A stretch of 64,000 bases of DNA, taken from contig CM065802.1 of NCBI GenBank assembly GCA_033398695.1, positions 83,066,096 to 83,130,095 on the forward strand, read 5' to 3'. Made by a program: the position numbers and the translations under genes. The notes beneath the pieces are model-generated. The model was not told the DNA's origin. It saw only the letters and a list, made by a program, of their open reading frames with translations, and did not search any database. Below, piece by piece: positions 11,532 through 22,698 of this stretch; position 1 is the stretch's first letter, and the number at the start of each line of letters is the position of its first letter. The DNA comes from Orobanche coerulescens. Its lineage: Eukaryota; Streptophyta; Magnoliopsida; Lamiales; Orobanchaceae.

Positions 11532-12082
11532 TGTTGGAACATTTTGTTCCATACATAAATTAAAAGTGTTTTGATGATTAAAGTCGATAAACAAAACAAA
11601 ACAACGAAGAGGCGAAGCAAATAATCGAAGAAAACGATGTTGTAAAAAGGCATTCTGGACATAGCTAACGTACGTAAACAAGAGTGGTAAAAGAAAAGAT
11701 ACGATTGGATTCGGTGTTATTAGGATCAAGAATCCGGTATTATTAGAATCGCAATCGATATCTTCGTGAGGTTTATCTAGTACCGATAGAAAGCTAGAGA
11801 GGTTGATTCCTTGTCCTACGAAAAGGGAAACGGTTTAACTTGGACCGACACAAAGACAAGTACGAGTGGTTTATCACGGACCAATAGAAGACGTGATTGT
11901 AATGGTTATCCCTCGACCGATAGAAGAGAGGTGCAGAGGTTTTTATCTTGAACCTATAGAAAAAGATACCGAGAGAGGACGTAGGCTCGTTTATAGCCGA
12001 ACCTCTATAAATCCGTGCGTCATTTAATTTCTGCATTTTACGCTTCCGCATCACGGCGCAATATCCGATCTTGTACCCAACA
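11532..12082 (+). mobile_element. 3' LTR of copia element F
   Basis: 551 bp, collinear with the 5' LTR without gaps, and followed by the GTAAC target duplication. Confidence 0.9.
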
Positions 12083-12587
12083 GTAACGTACGCTACGGCT
12101 GTGTCTTAACGTACATAAACTCCTATGCTTAGCGTATGTTATGCTAGTATTAGACAAAGTCCTCTAATCAGACGACTGCATCTCACCTGATGCTTTAACG
12201 TACGTAATGCATGATACATAACGTACGTTATAATTACCAGCTTAACGTACGTAAGCCCCTCATCTTAACGTACGTAATGACTTCTGAAATTAGCCAAAAA
12301 TAGTTTCTCCTGCCTGTCGTCTCAACATACCGAATACGTATACACGACATACTGAATACATATACTCGTGCCAATAACATTCTCACGTGATATACCCGAT
12401 ATCATAATTAAAACAACCTGATACACGATGTCTTCAAATGCAATTGTCGACCAAGTATGACGATTATATCAATTCAGATGTCTCAGTCCTTCAATTATTT
12501 TATCCATACTGTACATATTCCACACTGTACAACATAACTCAGATAAAATAACATTAAACAACCATAGTAGAAATTCAGGATATTACA
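12083..12587 (-). mobile_element. Element E left LTR, fragment 3, with second half of the palindrome array
   Basis: Resumes the E LTR after F and matches 17913-18417. It holds further ACGT-core palindromes (to 12277), then U3 sequence to the LTR terminus GGATATTACA at 12587. Element F landed inside a palindrome unit. Confidence 0.85.
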
Positions 12588-14785
12588 TACTACATCACTT
12601 AAAATAAGTTTCGTCCTCGAAACTTGCAATACCATTAGAAACGACAATTCAACCAAGATATCCAACAATCGTCATGACATCGATCAATCATCATTAACGA
12701 ATAACCGAACAATATACTTACAAATGCGTGAAGTCGGTGATCTCCTGTGATACTAGCAAATCACCCCACTTCAAAGCCTCAATACGCTTGCAATCACAAT
12801 TTCATGAATTTCAACAAAATACATCGTTATAACTCAATTATGAAATAATCCATCCGTGTCAAAGCCCGTCTGCCTGATCGCACAATCAAGTCCCAATCCT
12901 GATAAAAACCAATAATACATGATACATATGTGAAACAATTACCCAAAACAATGGTAACAAATCTTGAATCATCGACAAAGTCTGAACGCTCATACGATCA
13001 ATGACAATGATCAACCAATGAATTAACCGAAAATATCATTGACATGATAAACTCCAATACGACCAACCAAATGTCAAAACACAACCGAGAATATCATCAA
13101 CATGATACACTCCAATACTACCAACGAAGGATCAACAATAACCGAGAATACCCTCACATGGTAAGCTTCAACACGATCAACACAGAAACACAGAGACGTA
13201 TATACGAAAGAATAAAATTCTCAAAACCTAACACAAATCACCTACATTGGATCTCAAAGAAATACACCCGTCTGTTGAACATACCCCTCGGGCGTATGAA
13301 CAACCAGTCACAAACCGCCAAACATACCCAATCATACATGGAGTGTCAATGACCTATCAATATGGCTCAAAAGTCAAAAATCACTATTGCAAAATCATGT
13401 TACTACCATAGCAATATGCCCCGGTTTCACAAAACTCGAAGTTCCAAAATCATATTCTGTATCGACTCTACAACATGCAACATATTTCTCTTATCTGATC
13501 AACCAACCGGTTATCCCTGGATACTCCAAGCTACCATGCTGAAATTCAAATCTCTTTTCCTCGTACCATTTGATGTATTATCCAACTCATGAGTCTTACT
13601 CAGGACTTCACCATGATATGCATTACGCACTATATTTGTACGTATTACAATCACATTTTCTTAACAGTTTGAAATCATATAATCTTGTCAATAAAAATCC
13701 ATTTCCGAAAGTTCTTTCAAGAATTTCAAAACTCAAAACATAAATTTTTGTAAGACCAGGAAATCAATTTTCGAAAAGTGAAACCGGCTCGCTTGTGTCA
13801 AGTTCTCGGTGATAATTCTTTTTGAATACACACGATTAAATAAAATGAAATTATGCAAATAACTGACCACATCCATACTCCTGTATACCAATTCGACTCG
13901 TCACCAATTCCACTGACATTCGGTCGGAAGACCACACGATAGAATCCAATATCTTGTTATAGAGACTTTCTTAAAATCACATTTCCCACATATGACTTGC
14001 TCTATCGACCATTATTCCATTCTGCAACGCCTCAACTATGCCATGATGAAACATATTTTTAAATACAACAATACTGTCTCTCAAAATAAATTTGAGAAAA
14101 AATATTTTTATGACAGCGAGCAAAAATAGTTTATTCAAAATAAATCATGTTAAAAAGTATCATTTTCAAATGTTCAAAAACAGTTTCATATGTCTCTAAA
14201 TGAACTAGCATGACTACATGTTCCTCTCAATAATCCATAACATTTCTCCCAAGTACAAAACTCTGTTTCCCAAGTTTAATCGACATATTGATTTTTCATA
14301 ATCACAGTTTCTCAAGATCATCAGTTCTGTCCCAACTATTATATTCTGCTACCTCATACTGTAACACATAATATCTTTCCGAAAGTTTCTCAAAGTACAT
14401 CAACTTATAACTGCAAATAACCTCAATGCAATTCAAAAATCCAAATACTTACAGATTGTGAAGCCGACCATTCCCCGTGATATTGGCACATATCTCAACT
14501 CTAGAAAATACATGATACGAATATTTTCAAAACATACATTTTGAAAAATCAGTTCAACTCAAAATACGACAGATCTCTTTCCAAAGACTCACGATAATAC
14601 CATTTGGATAAGTTTAAAACAACCACAGTACCACACTGATAAACCACATAACACACAAGCCCGAGTGAACAAAAAAACAGGGCTCTAATACTTGCCAACC
14701 GACAACTCACATGACGTGACAAAAACACAACTCTACTCTACCCGACAGCCTAGGTTTTCACAACCTAAGCTCCGATACCATATTC
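12588..14785 (-). other. Internal region of element E, no recognisable coding
   Basis: 2198 bp between the LTRs. Next to the left LTR the minus strand reads TTCGAGGACGAAACTTATTT, a phrase similar to the pol end and polypurine region of Tekay-type elements (compare the GTTTCGTCCCCGAAAC segment near 44075 in element C), but the G-run of the polypurine tract is lost. The rest is AT-rich with stops in all frames. I see no gag, RT or integrase motif. Confidence 0.65.
14758..14780 (-). promoter_or_regulatory. Primer binding site of element E (tRNA-iMet type)
   Basis: On the minus strand TGGTATCGGAGCTTAGG begins five bases inside the 5' LTR end. It matches the initiator tRNA-Met complement for about eleven bases with one A-to-G difference. 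Confidence 0.7.
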
Positions 14786-17700
14786 TGTTACACCCCCAGA
14801 GCCATCCGGGAACATTACAGTGTCGTGGGCCCCGAAACGGAACCCACAAGGCTAAAAGATATTTTTACAAACATCTCAAATACGTCTAAGCGGTGATGAC
14901 GGTAATATCTTTAAAAATATTCGAAGACTTTATAAAATCGATTGATCAAAAACGTCGTAAAATCTCATTTGAGACTATAAGGCCCGAAATGACAAAACCC
15001 AACAGTTTAAAAGCATACATTAAGCCATCGCTTACACGTACCGACAAAATAGTTTAGAAAATGATTTTCCAAAATAAACCTAAGTTCTCAAATAGCAACC
15101 CATTTTCAAACATACTCACAGCGGATATAACAATTGACTAAGAAATACTATTGCAGCGGAAAAATGACAACTAGTCAAAGTACTCAATTCACAAACACAC
15201 GCCATAGCCAGTATCCTCCGGGAAGCTCATCTCTTCACGACTGCTACAAGCTCGATATCCCAAGAACCTAAAAAAATCCCACAACGGGGTCATCCATAAT
15301 ATCCAATAATGATAACGATCACATCACGTCAATAATTACATATCAACGAAAATACTAAGTAAGGATACTACCAATGTAATCTTACCGCCATAACTTTACC
15401 AACTCGTGATAATCCTTACCAAAGTAATCCTTACCAAATTCACATCTCGTATCCTCAACAACACAATAACTCATACCCAAACATATGTACTGTACCTCAA
15501 GAAATACCCAAGGTTCTCAAAACATCATAACTCACTGATACGAAATATACCAACTCTGACCAATTCAATCCATCGGATATCATTATCAAATCCCAACACG
15601 AAAATCAATTGTCCATCAAAGACAAATATCAAAAAGGAAATACGGAACATACCTCAAGATACGCAATGCAAAGATGAATCACGTCAGTCTAATCCGAGAT
15701 TAGATCAATACAACATACGGACATGGTCCTAACAAAAGACCTACAAATGCATACTCACATGACGACGTCAATATGCCCACAACAATAACAACAGTGTATA
15801 CTCAATGGATATCCGATGATCCAGCCCACACAGCATAGATCCCAAGATGACCCTGTTATATCAACACGAGGTGGATAACCAATAATATACATATGCACAA
15901 CAACAAAACATGGTAATACAACGATCCAGCGTACACACCATAGATTCCCACGATGATCCCATCGGACCAACGCATGGTGGAAATACCTGTCCAACGATCC
16001 AGCGCACACAACTATAGATTCCCATGATGATCCCGTCGGACCAACGCATGGTGGACATACGACAACAATGCACAACTGTATAATAACAACAATACACAAA
16101 TGCATGACAACAACAATACACGAATGTATCACAACATGATCGACACAAGGTGACAAAAATGACCAGAGTACTTGCCCCGAGTCCTTCGAGAGCAATCTCG
16201 ATGTCAAAACCATCACTGATAATTCCCTCAATATTCGACGATCCAAAAGTACCACGGACTGTAGATAACTCATATCCTCACATTTACCATAATATATCCT
16301 CGATACCCAGATATACCAATAATGGATAGAAATCATATACATTATGATTTAACTCCCAAAAATTGGAAAACAACATACAATCCAAATCTCCAGAGTTCAC
16401 AACAATAATCATTGTTATATGCATTATAACCGAAATGAGACTGAAACCATTCATTAAGTATTATAAACTGAACAAGTAATAACTTGCCTCGATACCGCCA
16501 CGACGATGAAGTCGTTACCAATTTCATTGCCTTCGTTTACAAGCTCCTCGGCCCTGGACAAAAAAATTCTCGAACATCCTCGAACACGACCGAAGTATGG
16601 TTCTAACCAATAATCAATCATCACAACCTATTGCAATAATCAATTAATAATAATCTGATAACAATCAGCAACCGACATACCCAACCAATCAAACTCAACG
16701 GTTCCTCAATATCTCGATCATATACAAACCAAATAATCTGACTCAACAAATACGAACTCATATCCATAATACAAACCGCAACTCGATAATCATATCAATA
16801 ATTAATCCAACCCGATAACAAGGATTACATAACATACTCTATCCCGAATTTAATCTCATATACGAATTAACAAGATTCCTCCTTGTTCATAATTGTAAAT
16901 TCATAGTAAAATAATACGACAGACATAATCGACAATCCAAACTATCCAAATAGTATAATACCATTGATAATCATGTTCTAAGATTAACCATAATCTTTCC
17001 GGATTCATCCTCATTATCATGATTCATATTTCATCAAGAACATATGAAATCAACTACTACAATCAACATAATATTGGTTTTAATTATCAAATCCATGTTT
17101 ATAATAAAAACCATTATATATCCCATCACATATTCCTCTTTGATGTGATATATACCAAGAACACCAAGAACACCATGATTCCATAATCATGTTCATAACA
17201 ACCAACATATGGGAAGACATATATCATCATATTCTTCAACATACAATTCACATAACCTCAAGAATTACAACAACAACAACAACACAACCATCATCATACG
17301 AAGAAAATATCAACAACAACATCAAAATCCGAAATTAAAGAGAAGAGTTATCCAACATACCTATTGAAGAAGAACCACAACAATTAAACACTTCAAGAAA
17401 CATCAAGGATTCCAAACCTCAAGCTTATAATCGAACCATCAAGGTCTCAACCAAGGTGGAAGGGTCTGGAATAGGCTTAGAAGTGAAGAGGGACGAAGTT
17501 TGGGAGGAAGATATCTGTTTCTTCTCGTGAAGAAATGAAAGACGGATCCTTATTTTATAACCTGCACAGATCATTACGTACGTTAACACCTAACACTAAC
17601 GTACGTAATACCTACTAACATACGCTACATGTCCTACATAGCATACGTAATCGGCATCCGGAGCTCACTACCTCATTTCGTACCTTGTATTACGTACGTA

Positions 17701-18417
17701 ACAACTGTGCCATAGCATATGTAACTTAGAGTTGACTTGCTACAGTAACATACCCATTTAACGTACGTAATGAGCAATCCGTTGCGTACGTTAACCTCTT
17801 CATTGACTTGCCTTTTCGCACGCCAGCTGAAAGTTGCTGACCATGGGACCCACTTGGCGGTCATATCCTGATCCTGTCCAATTCTCTTCATAACGTACGT
17901 TATGTACCCTATGTAACGTACATTACGGCTGTGTCTTAACGTACGTAAACTCCTATGCTTAACGTACGTCATGCTTGTATTAGACCAAGTCCTCTGATCA
18001 GACGACTGCATCACACCTGATGCTTTAACATACGTAATGCATGATACATAACGTACGTTATACTTACCAGCTTAACGTACGTAAGTTCCTCAGCTTAACG
18101 CACGTAATGGCTTTTGAAATTAGCCAAAAATAGTTGCTCCTGCCTGTCGTCTCAACATACCGAATGCGTATACACGACATACTGAATACATATACTCGTC
18201 CTAATAACATTCTCACATGATATACCCGATATCAGAATTAAAACAACCTGATACACGATGTCTTCAAATGTAATTATCGACCAAGTACGACGATTATATC
18301 AATTCAGATATCTCAGTCCTTCAATTATTTTATCCATACTGTACAGATTCCACACTGTACAACATAACTCGGATAAAATAATATTAAACAACCATAGTAG
18401 AAATTCAGGATATTACA
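14786..18417 (-). mobile_element. Element E right (5') LTR, 3632 bp, uninterrupted
   Basis: Starts TGTTACACCCCC and ends GGATATTACA. In minus-strand order it has U3 with the palindrome array (18108-17574), TATA box (17552-17559), a long leader with a three-fold repeat (16060-15825) and the U5 end. It preserves the empty insertion sites of the gypsy element (15199), the hAT/LTR insertion (about 15470) and copia F (17913). No reading frame in it looks like a gene. Confidence 0.85.
17574..18108 (-). repeat. Palindrome array, ACGT-core type, complete (about 16 units)
   Basis: About sixteen copies of TTAACGTACGTAA-type palindromes (for example TAACGTACGTTA and TTACGTACGTAA), with variants such as AACATACGTAA. 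The array ends about 15 bp from the minus-strand TATA box at 17552-17559. The same array is split by copia F in the left LTR. Confidence 0.85.
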
Positions 18418-18784
18418 AGAAGTGTGTCTGAATATCTCAAATCTACCAAGTAGTGCTTTTACAAACTTCAAGTTACCTTCACAGGAGAACAAGAGATCAT
18501 CCGAAAAGATAATATGGGTGATTTTAAGCTTGCCACAGTTAGGATGGGACTTGAAAGATGTATCATTATGCAAGTCATGCGGCAGTCTGGACAAATATTC
18601 CATACAATCACAAACAAAAAGGGGAGATGGGATCTCCCTGTCCAAGCACTATCCCTCCTGTAAAAGGTGTAGTGAGTTGACCATTCAAGCTAATCTGATA
18701 TATGACTATGGACAGACAAACCGTAATCTAATCTACAAACATGGCAGGAAACCCAAGTAATCTGAGCAACTGATCCACAAAGGC
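18418..18784 (-). pseudogene. LINE reverse transcriptase fragment (palm)
   Basis: The minus strand encodes part of a plant non-LTR (L1-type) reverse transcriptase: a GQGDPISP segment, then LFVCDCMEYLSRL after a one-base frame change at a T run, then the catalytic box IIFSDDLLF (near 18485-18510), where family members usually have FADD. The two aspartates are kept. The segment continues rightward at 19502 beyond a hAT MITE and leftward beyond element E, outside the window. It is a dead relic. Confidence 0.8.
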
Positions 18785-19501
18785 CAGGGGCGGATCTATG
18801 TAGATCCTGCACTGGGCTCCAGCCCATTGCAACCCCAGAATAAATCTTTATATATATATATATATAGCTCAAAATGAGCCCAAACCAATTATAAGCCCAC
18901 CATAAAATTGGAATTATCACCAAATTCAATAATTATTCTCAAATTTATCTAATTTTAAGTGGGCTTATCACTATAAAATGAAAATCTCATTCTATTTTTG
19001 TTACATTGTTATATTACTATGTTTTTATATAATTGGTTGTTTATAATAATTTATTATAGGGTTTCGTGTAATTGTTTTTAATTTATTTATTTGGAAATGC
19101 ATATCCAATTGTGTGTGATAGTCATAAATTGTGTTTTGTGTTTAAGCCTATAGATTGTGGGAGTTTTCACTGAATTGGCAAGTTCCATAAAACTTTTAAT
19201 TAAATTATATTGTCAAGTTGGTACGAATTATTAAAAAATTTGTGGACTTATATTAGTCTTAATATGAGATTAAATCGTTACTTGCAGGTGAGTTTTTCGT
19301 AAAAAAATTATAATTTGCTTTATTGGATTAATTGTGAGGAGTTTAGGAAGACATTTTTAAGTTAGATTTTTCTTTTCTTTTATAATTTTCTAGGAATTTT
19401 TATAATTTCTTTTATTTCGTTTAAAAATATTGTGTGAAATTTAATACGTCAAATATTTAACTCTCAACCCATCCCACTATCAATTCCTGGATCCGCCCCT
19501 G
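18785..19501. mobile_element. hAT MITE, 717 bp, with perfect 8-bp target duplication
   Basis: Terminal inverted repeats CAGGGGCGGATC and GATCCGCCCCTG, flanked by ACAAAGGC at 18777-18784 and 19502-19509. The 8-bp duplication and the CAGGGGCGG end identify a non-autonomous hAT element. It is AT-rich inside, includes a short (TA)n run near 18850, and has no transposase. It splits the LINE reverse transcriptase. Confidence 0.92.
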
Positions 19502-19772
19502 ACAAAGGCCCATTGGATGGAGTCATCTAAAGGTCCATCTTTATCATAAATCTAGCATAAACATTCCTCTCATACCCTCTTATAATCTCTCGTGCTAGTA
19601 TTGTATTATCATGAATGTACCTCCCAGGCATAAATGCAGCTTGTTCCTCCCCCACCAAGTGACCCATTTTTTTTTTCCAGAAGGGGATCGTTCCCTGTCC
19701 TGAGTCCCCTCCCAAGAATTTCAGCTTGCGTCTAGAGGTAAGTTTGCAGGCGTGAGATCGCGCCATTGTCAC
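19502..19772 (-). pseudogene. LINE reverse transcriptase fragment (fingers), upstream part
   Basis: The minus strand reads the conserved L1-type segment EEQAAFMPGRYIHDNTIL and then a MIKMDL block, followed after a short frame loss by a DSIQWAFVDQLL segment that joins the palm fragment across the hAT MITE. Upstream of about 19690 similarity to LINE RT is no longer evident. With the 18418-18784 piece it forms one interrupted reverse transcriptase relic. Confidence 0.75.
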
Positions 19773-20316
19773 GGCAGATTCTGCGTACTTCTTGGGCCGG
19801 TCAGGATTAATGGTTTCATCCCCGAATATTACCTAAGGGCTCCATCCGTTCCCCGGACCCATCACTTTACTCATTCTATAATAGCGTTGAAAATTTTTAA
19901 TGCGGAATATCCGTGAAAATTTAGTGAGTGACCTTTTGTAATCCATGGCTATTTTTCATAAAAAGTAGCGTATAATTTTTCTGTAGTTTCTTACACACCC
20001 CTTATGATATCTTATATAATACTCTTCTCGTTGCACTTGAATAGTTTACTTTGGTTAAAATATTTTTTCTTATTTTAGATTCTAACGAAAGTATAATTAT
20101 TTTTAAACAATCTATCATTACTTATTTTTTTAATTTTTTAATCACTAATATTATAGCTTATATAACAAAAAATATTAATTTTAAGAAATATTATATAAAT
20201 TAAAAATATATATTAAGGTTTTCTTTTGAAATTAGACTTTTCTATTGGAACACAAATCATGTTTAGAAGTAGATCCTTCAAAGTGAGACGAATGTAGTAT
20301 TTTTATAAAGTGTAGT
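19773..20316. other. AT-rich interval without recognised feature
   Basis: AT-rich with stops in all frames. The GC-richer start (19773-19860) could be further LINE or LTR debris. Nothing else is seen. Confidence 0.5.
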
Positions 20317-22165
20317 TGTAACACCCCCAAAATATTCGCAATATGTCGCAACATCGTGAATCCCCACATAGGACCCACAAGGCTAAATTCAAACACAATC
20401 ACACTTCTGACCCTCAAGGTTGTAATACCAACAATAGATAAACACCATAACAATAATCAACCAACCGGATCATCCTTCCCAAGGAAAAAAATTCAACTTA
20501 CCACAAAAGAAAGCAAAACTCACATACTACTCGAGTACCAACTAATAAATGTTCAACACGAAAACAAAAGACATAACTACAAAGAAACACAAAGTAACTC
20601 AACACAGTATCAAGTTTGGCCGTCATCGTCGTACTGTCCCAATGCTCGATCGTCTGGTCACTCTAAACCTGAAATGTGGGGTTATCCGTTGAATAGATAT
20701 TGCAAATAATCCAATGAACCATCACAGCTTACACATTAAAGTACATGCATAAAAAAATTATCAAAAGTCAAGATAACGATTCCAGAATGCAACATCTAAA
20801 ATATGGCATACTAGTAAAAACCACTCGTAATTAACTGTGGACCCAACCAGCTGCTGATCCCTCTGAGGCCCCGTTGGACCCTCCGGGAGTGGTTAACCCA
20901 ATATTCGTGGACTCCACCCGTTGTGGATCCCTCTGAGGCCTCGTCGGACCCTCCCAGAGAGAACATATATACTCTCATACACATATGCATTACTTTTCAC
21001 ATTTAAGAATGTAAGTTCATAGGAATTACTTGCTTTGGAGACGTGAAAAAGTTAAGAGAAGAAAAACGTCAGCTGTTGAAACGGACCGAAAATTCAGAAC
21101 CTAAGTGATTCGTAAAACTATTATCAACATCGATATAAGAGGGAATTTATATCTAGAAACACCTGAAGTTCGGCCTACGATTCATACAATTCACCACATA
21201 ACACAGAGGGTGGATTTTCAACCAAAACCCTCTCAATTTCTCGTTACAAGGATTAAACCGCGAATTCGTAGGGAAAATAATTGGTTTGGGATAGATAAAT
21301 CATTTACATCATGATTCCAAGAGTAAAACGAATCAAATTGGACAAAATAGCAAAAAACCCTCCAAAAATCCCGAAATTAGATGAAATGACGATTTGATGT
21401 TGTTAATATACACCAAACCTTTGATGATGATGCAGAATAAAAGATTGATGAACTCCCATGAAAAATCGCCTCAAAATCACCCCTCTCTCGCCCTCTCGTC
21501 GGTCAAATATAAGAAATAAGAAAAACTCAGGAGGCTGATGTCTGCACTTAAATATTGTGCTCATTTAGCGTGCGCTAATCCTTAGATTTAGCATGTGCTA
21601 ACAGGCCTAAAAGTCAGAGTGTTCTGGCACTACCCGTTAGCGTGCGCTAACCAGCGCATTAATATGCTAATGCGGCAACATAGCACGCGCTAACATGTGA
21701 CTTAGCACAAAGCCTTCTCCACCGTAGTAAAACAGTGTTGGCCCGGGAGATCAGAGCACGACCCAGACGAGGCAAAACACGAAGGTTAACAACAAACAAC
21801 GAAGCGCTTACATAGAGCATCAATATAATGCTAAACAAGCGTTGCACGTGATTCCGTCCACCCGAAGGTACGAAAAAACCGAATAAGACATCAAACCCCT
21901 AAAATTTTGGAAATTACAAAACAACCCAAACGTCCAAAATCATGATTCAAGATCGAACAACACCCAAGCTCACAACACGTCTAAATATGATAAATAAACT
22001 TGTAGAAACAACACAATTCACGAATTCGTTAAAAACAACCTCAAACTCATTCAAATGGCACAAAATACAGAATAAAGTAGTTTCAAAATGTCGAGACGGT
22101 CACAAGTAAGTCCGCTAAAAACACCAAAATCAAAATTACTAAAAATAAAAATCTCGTATATTACC
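20317..22165 (-). mobile_element. Element G: solo LTR with target duplication
   Basis: Starts TGTAACACCCCC and ends ATATTACC, one base off the expected ATTACA end. It is flanked by GTAGT at 20312-20316 and 22166-22170. There is no internal region, so it is a solo LTR left by recombination between two LTRs. In minus-strand order it shows a palindrome array (21693-21566), a TATA-like box (about 21513-21506), and leader repeats near 20960-20840 (CCTCTGAGGCC and GGACCCTCC phrases). It lies about 530 bp downstream of the FAD stop codon. Confidence 0.82.
21566..21693 (-). repeat. Palindrome array, GC-core type (short, about 4 units)
   Basis: TAGCGTGCGCTA twice, TAGCATGTGCTA and TAGCACGCGCTA. It is the same 12-mer as in the 4297-6440 LTR and in element C, and lies about 50 bp upstream of the TATA-like box on the minus strand. 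Confidence 0.8.
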
Positions 22166-22170
22166 GTAGT

Positions 22171-22698
22171 CACGCAAATGTGAGATTTTTACAAAAAAGA
22201 AAAATAAATGAGCAACTTTCCATTATTCATATTCCATGACCCAAATATCACATTCTTATATGTACAACATTAAACCGCCTAATAAATAGAAGATGTAGGC
22301 TGCATATGATTTATGTGGATCCAATTGCATTAAATCAGCAATCCTAATCGTTCTATAGGAATTAAAAAACTAATACAAGTTCTTGACAAATAAAAAATAA
22401 AAAAGGAATATTTCCTTCAAAATATCATTACACCCGTGCAAAACCAACACATCAACCGTTTGTGTATCTAAATATCTATGTGGTACACTCCATCACAGGA
22501 GGAAAAAAAATCAATTTTATTGGGAAAATTTTGATATTCCTACGGTCAAATTGTGTGTTTGTTATAAAGAGCTCATGCCATTGTCATCATCAACAGCCAC
22601 AGCTAGAGATAATCGAAGCTGGCTGGCAAATTACCGATAACTTATAAAAGTGATTGACCTTTTTTTGCCCGTATATTTGATATCTAATATGACCAGCA
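22171..22698. other. 3' flank of the FAD gene
   Basis: Non-coding, AT-rich. On the minus strand AATAAAA near 22513-22519 lies about 180 bases after the stop and is a possible polyadenylation signal. Confidence 0.4.

Larger units (their letters stand above)
8835..12082 (+). mobile_element. Element F: gag-only Ty1/copia retrotransposon, complete ends
   Basis: Two 551-bp LTRs (8835-9385 and 11532-12082) with TGTTGG / CCAACA ends flank a 2146-bp internal region. A perfect 5-bp target duplication, GTAAC, lies at 8830-8834 and 12083-12087; the empty site is at 17913-17917 in the other E LTR. A tRNA-iMet primer site follows the left LTR and a purine tract (AAAAAGGGGGAGAT) precedes the right LTR. 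Only gag is present, with no pol. By eye I count about 21 substitutions and no indels between the LTRs, roughly 4 percent, so the insertion is fairly young. It would need pol from a related Sirevirus-like or other copia in trans. Confidence 0.9.
3308..18417 (-). mobile_element. Element E: large non-coding LTR retrotransposon (LARD-like), nested host for others
   Basis: Two copies of one very long LTR flank a 2.2-kb internal region. The right copy (5' LTR on the minus strand, 14786-18417) is uninterrupted. The left copy survives as 3308-3582, 6441-8834 and 12083-12587, split by a gypsy element, a hAT-like element plus LTR, and copia element F. Terminal bases TGTTACACCCCC / ATTACA and a tRNA-iMet-type primer site agree with a Ty3/gypsy chromovirus-like LTR. 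The internal segment has no recognisable gag or pol, so E must have depended on proteins supplied in trans. Its left end is outside the window, so the target duplication (AGAAG at 18418 on the right) cannot be confirmed. E sits inside the LINE relic. Confidence 0.75.

Noticed and set aside
11123..11729. Phe/Ser/Leu-rich minus-strand frames of 97-122 codons
   Set aside because: They are the complement of the purine-rich 3' region and LTR of copia element F; the composition explains them.
15755..16342. 195-codon minus-strand frame rich in Cys, Val and Tyr
   Set aside because: It spans the triple repeat of the E LTR leader and is broken in the left LTR copy. It lacks any known domain, so it is most likely chance.
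8510..18108. Possible CRISPR-like array because of regularly repeated short palindromes
   Set aside because: Units are only 12 bp, spacers are irregular and not unique-length, and the context is a plant LTR promoter with TATA box.
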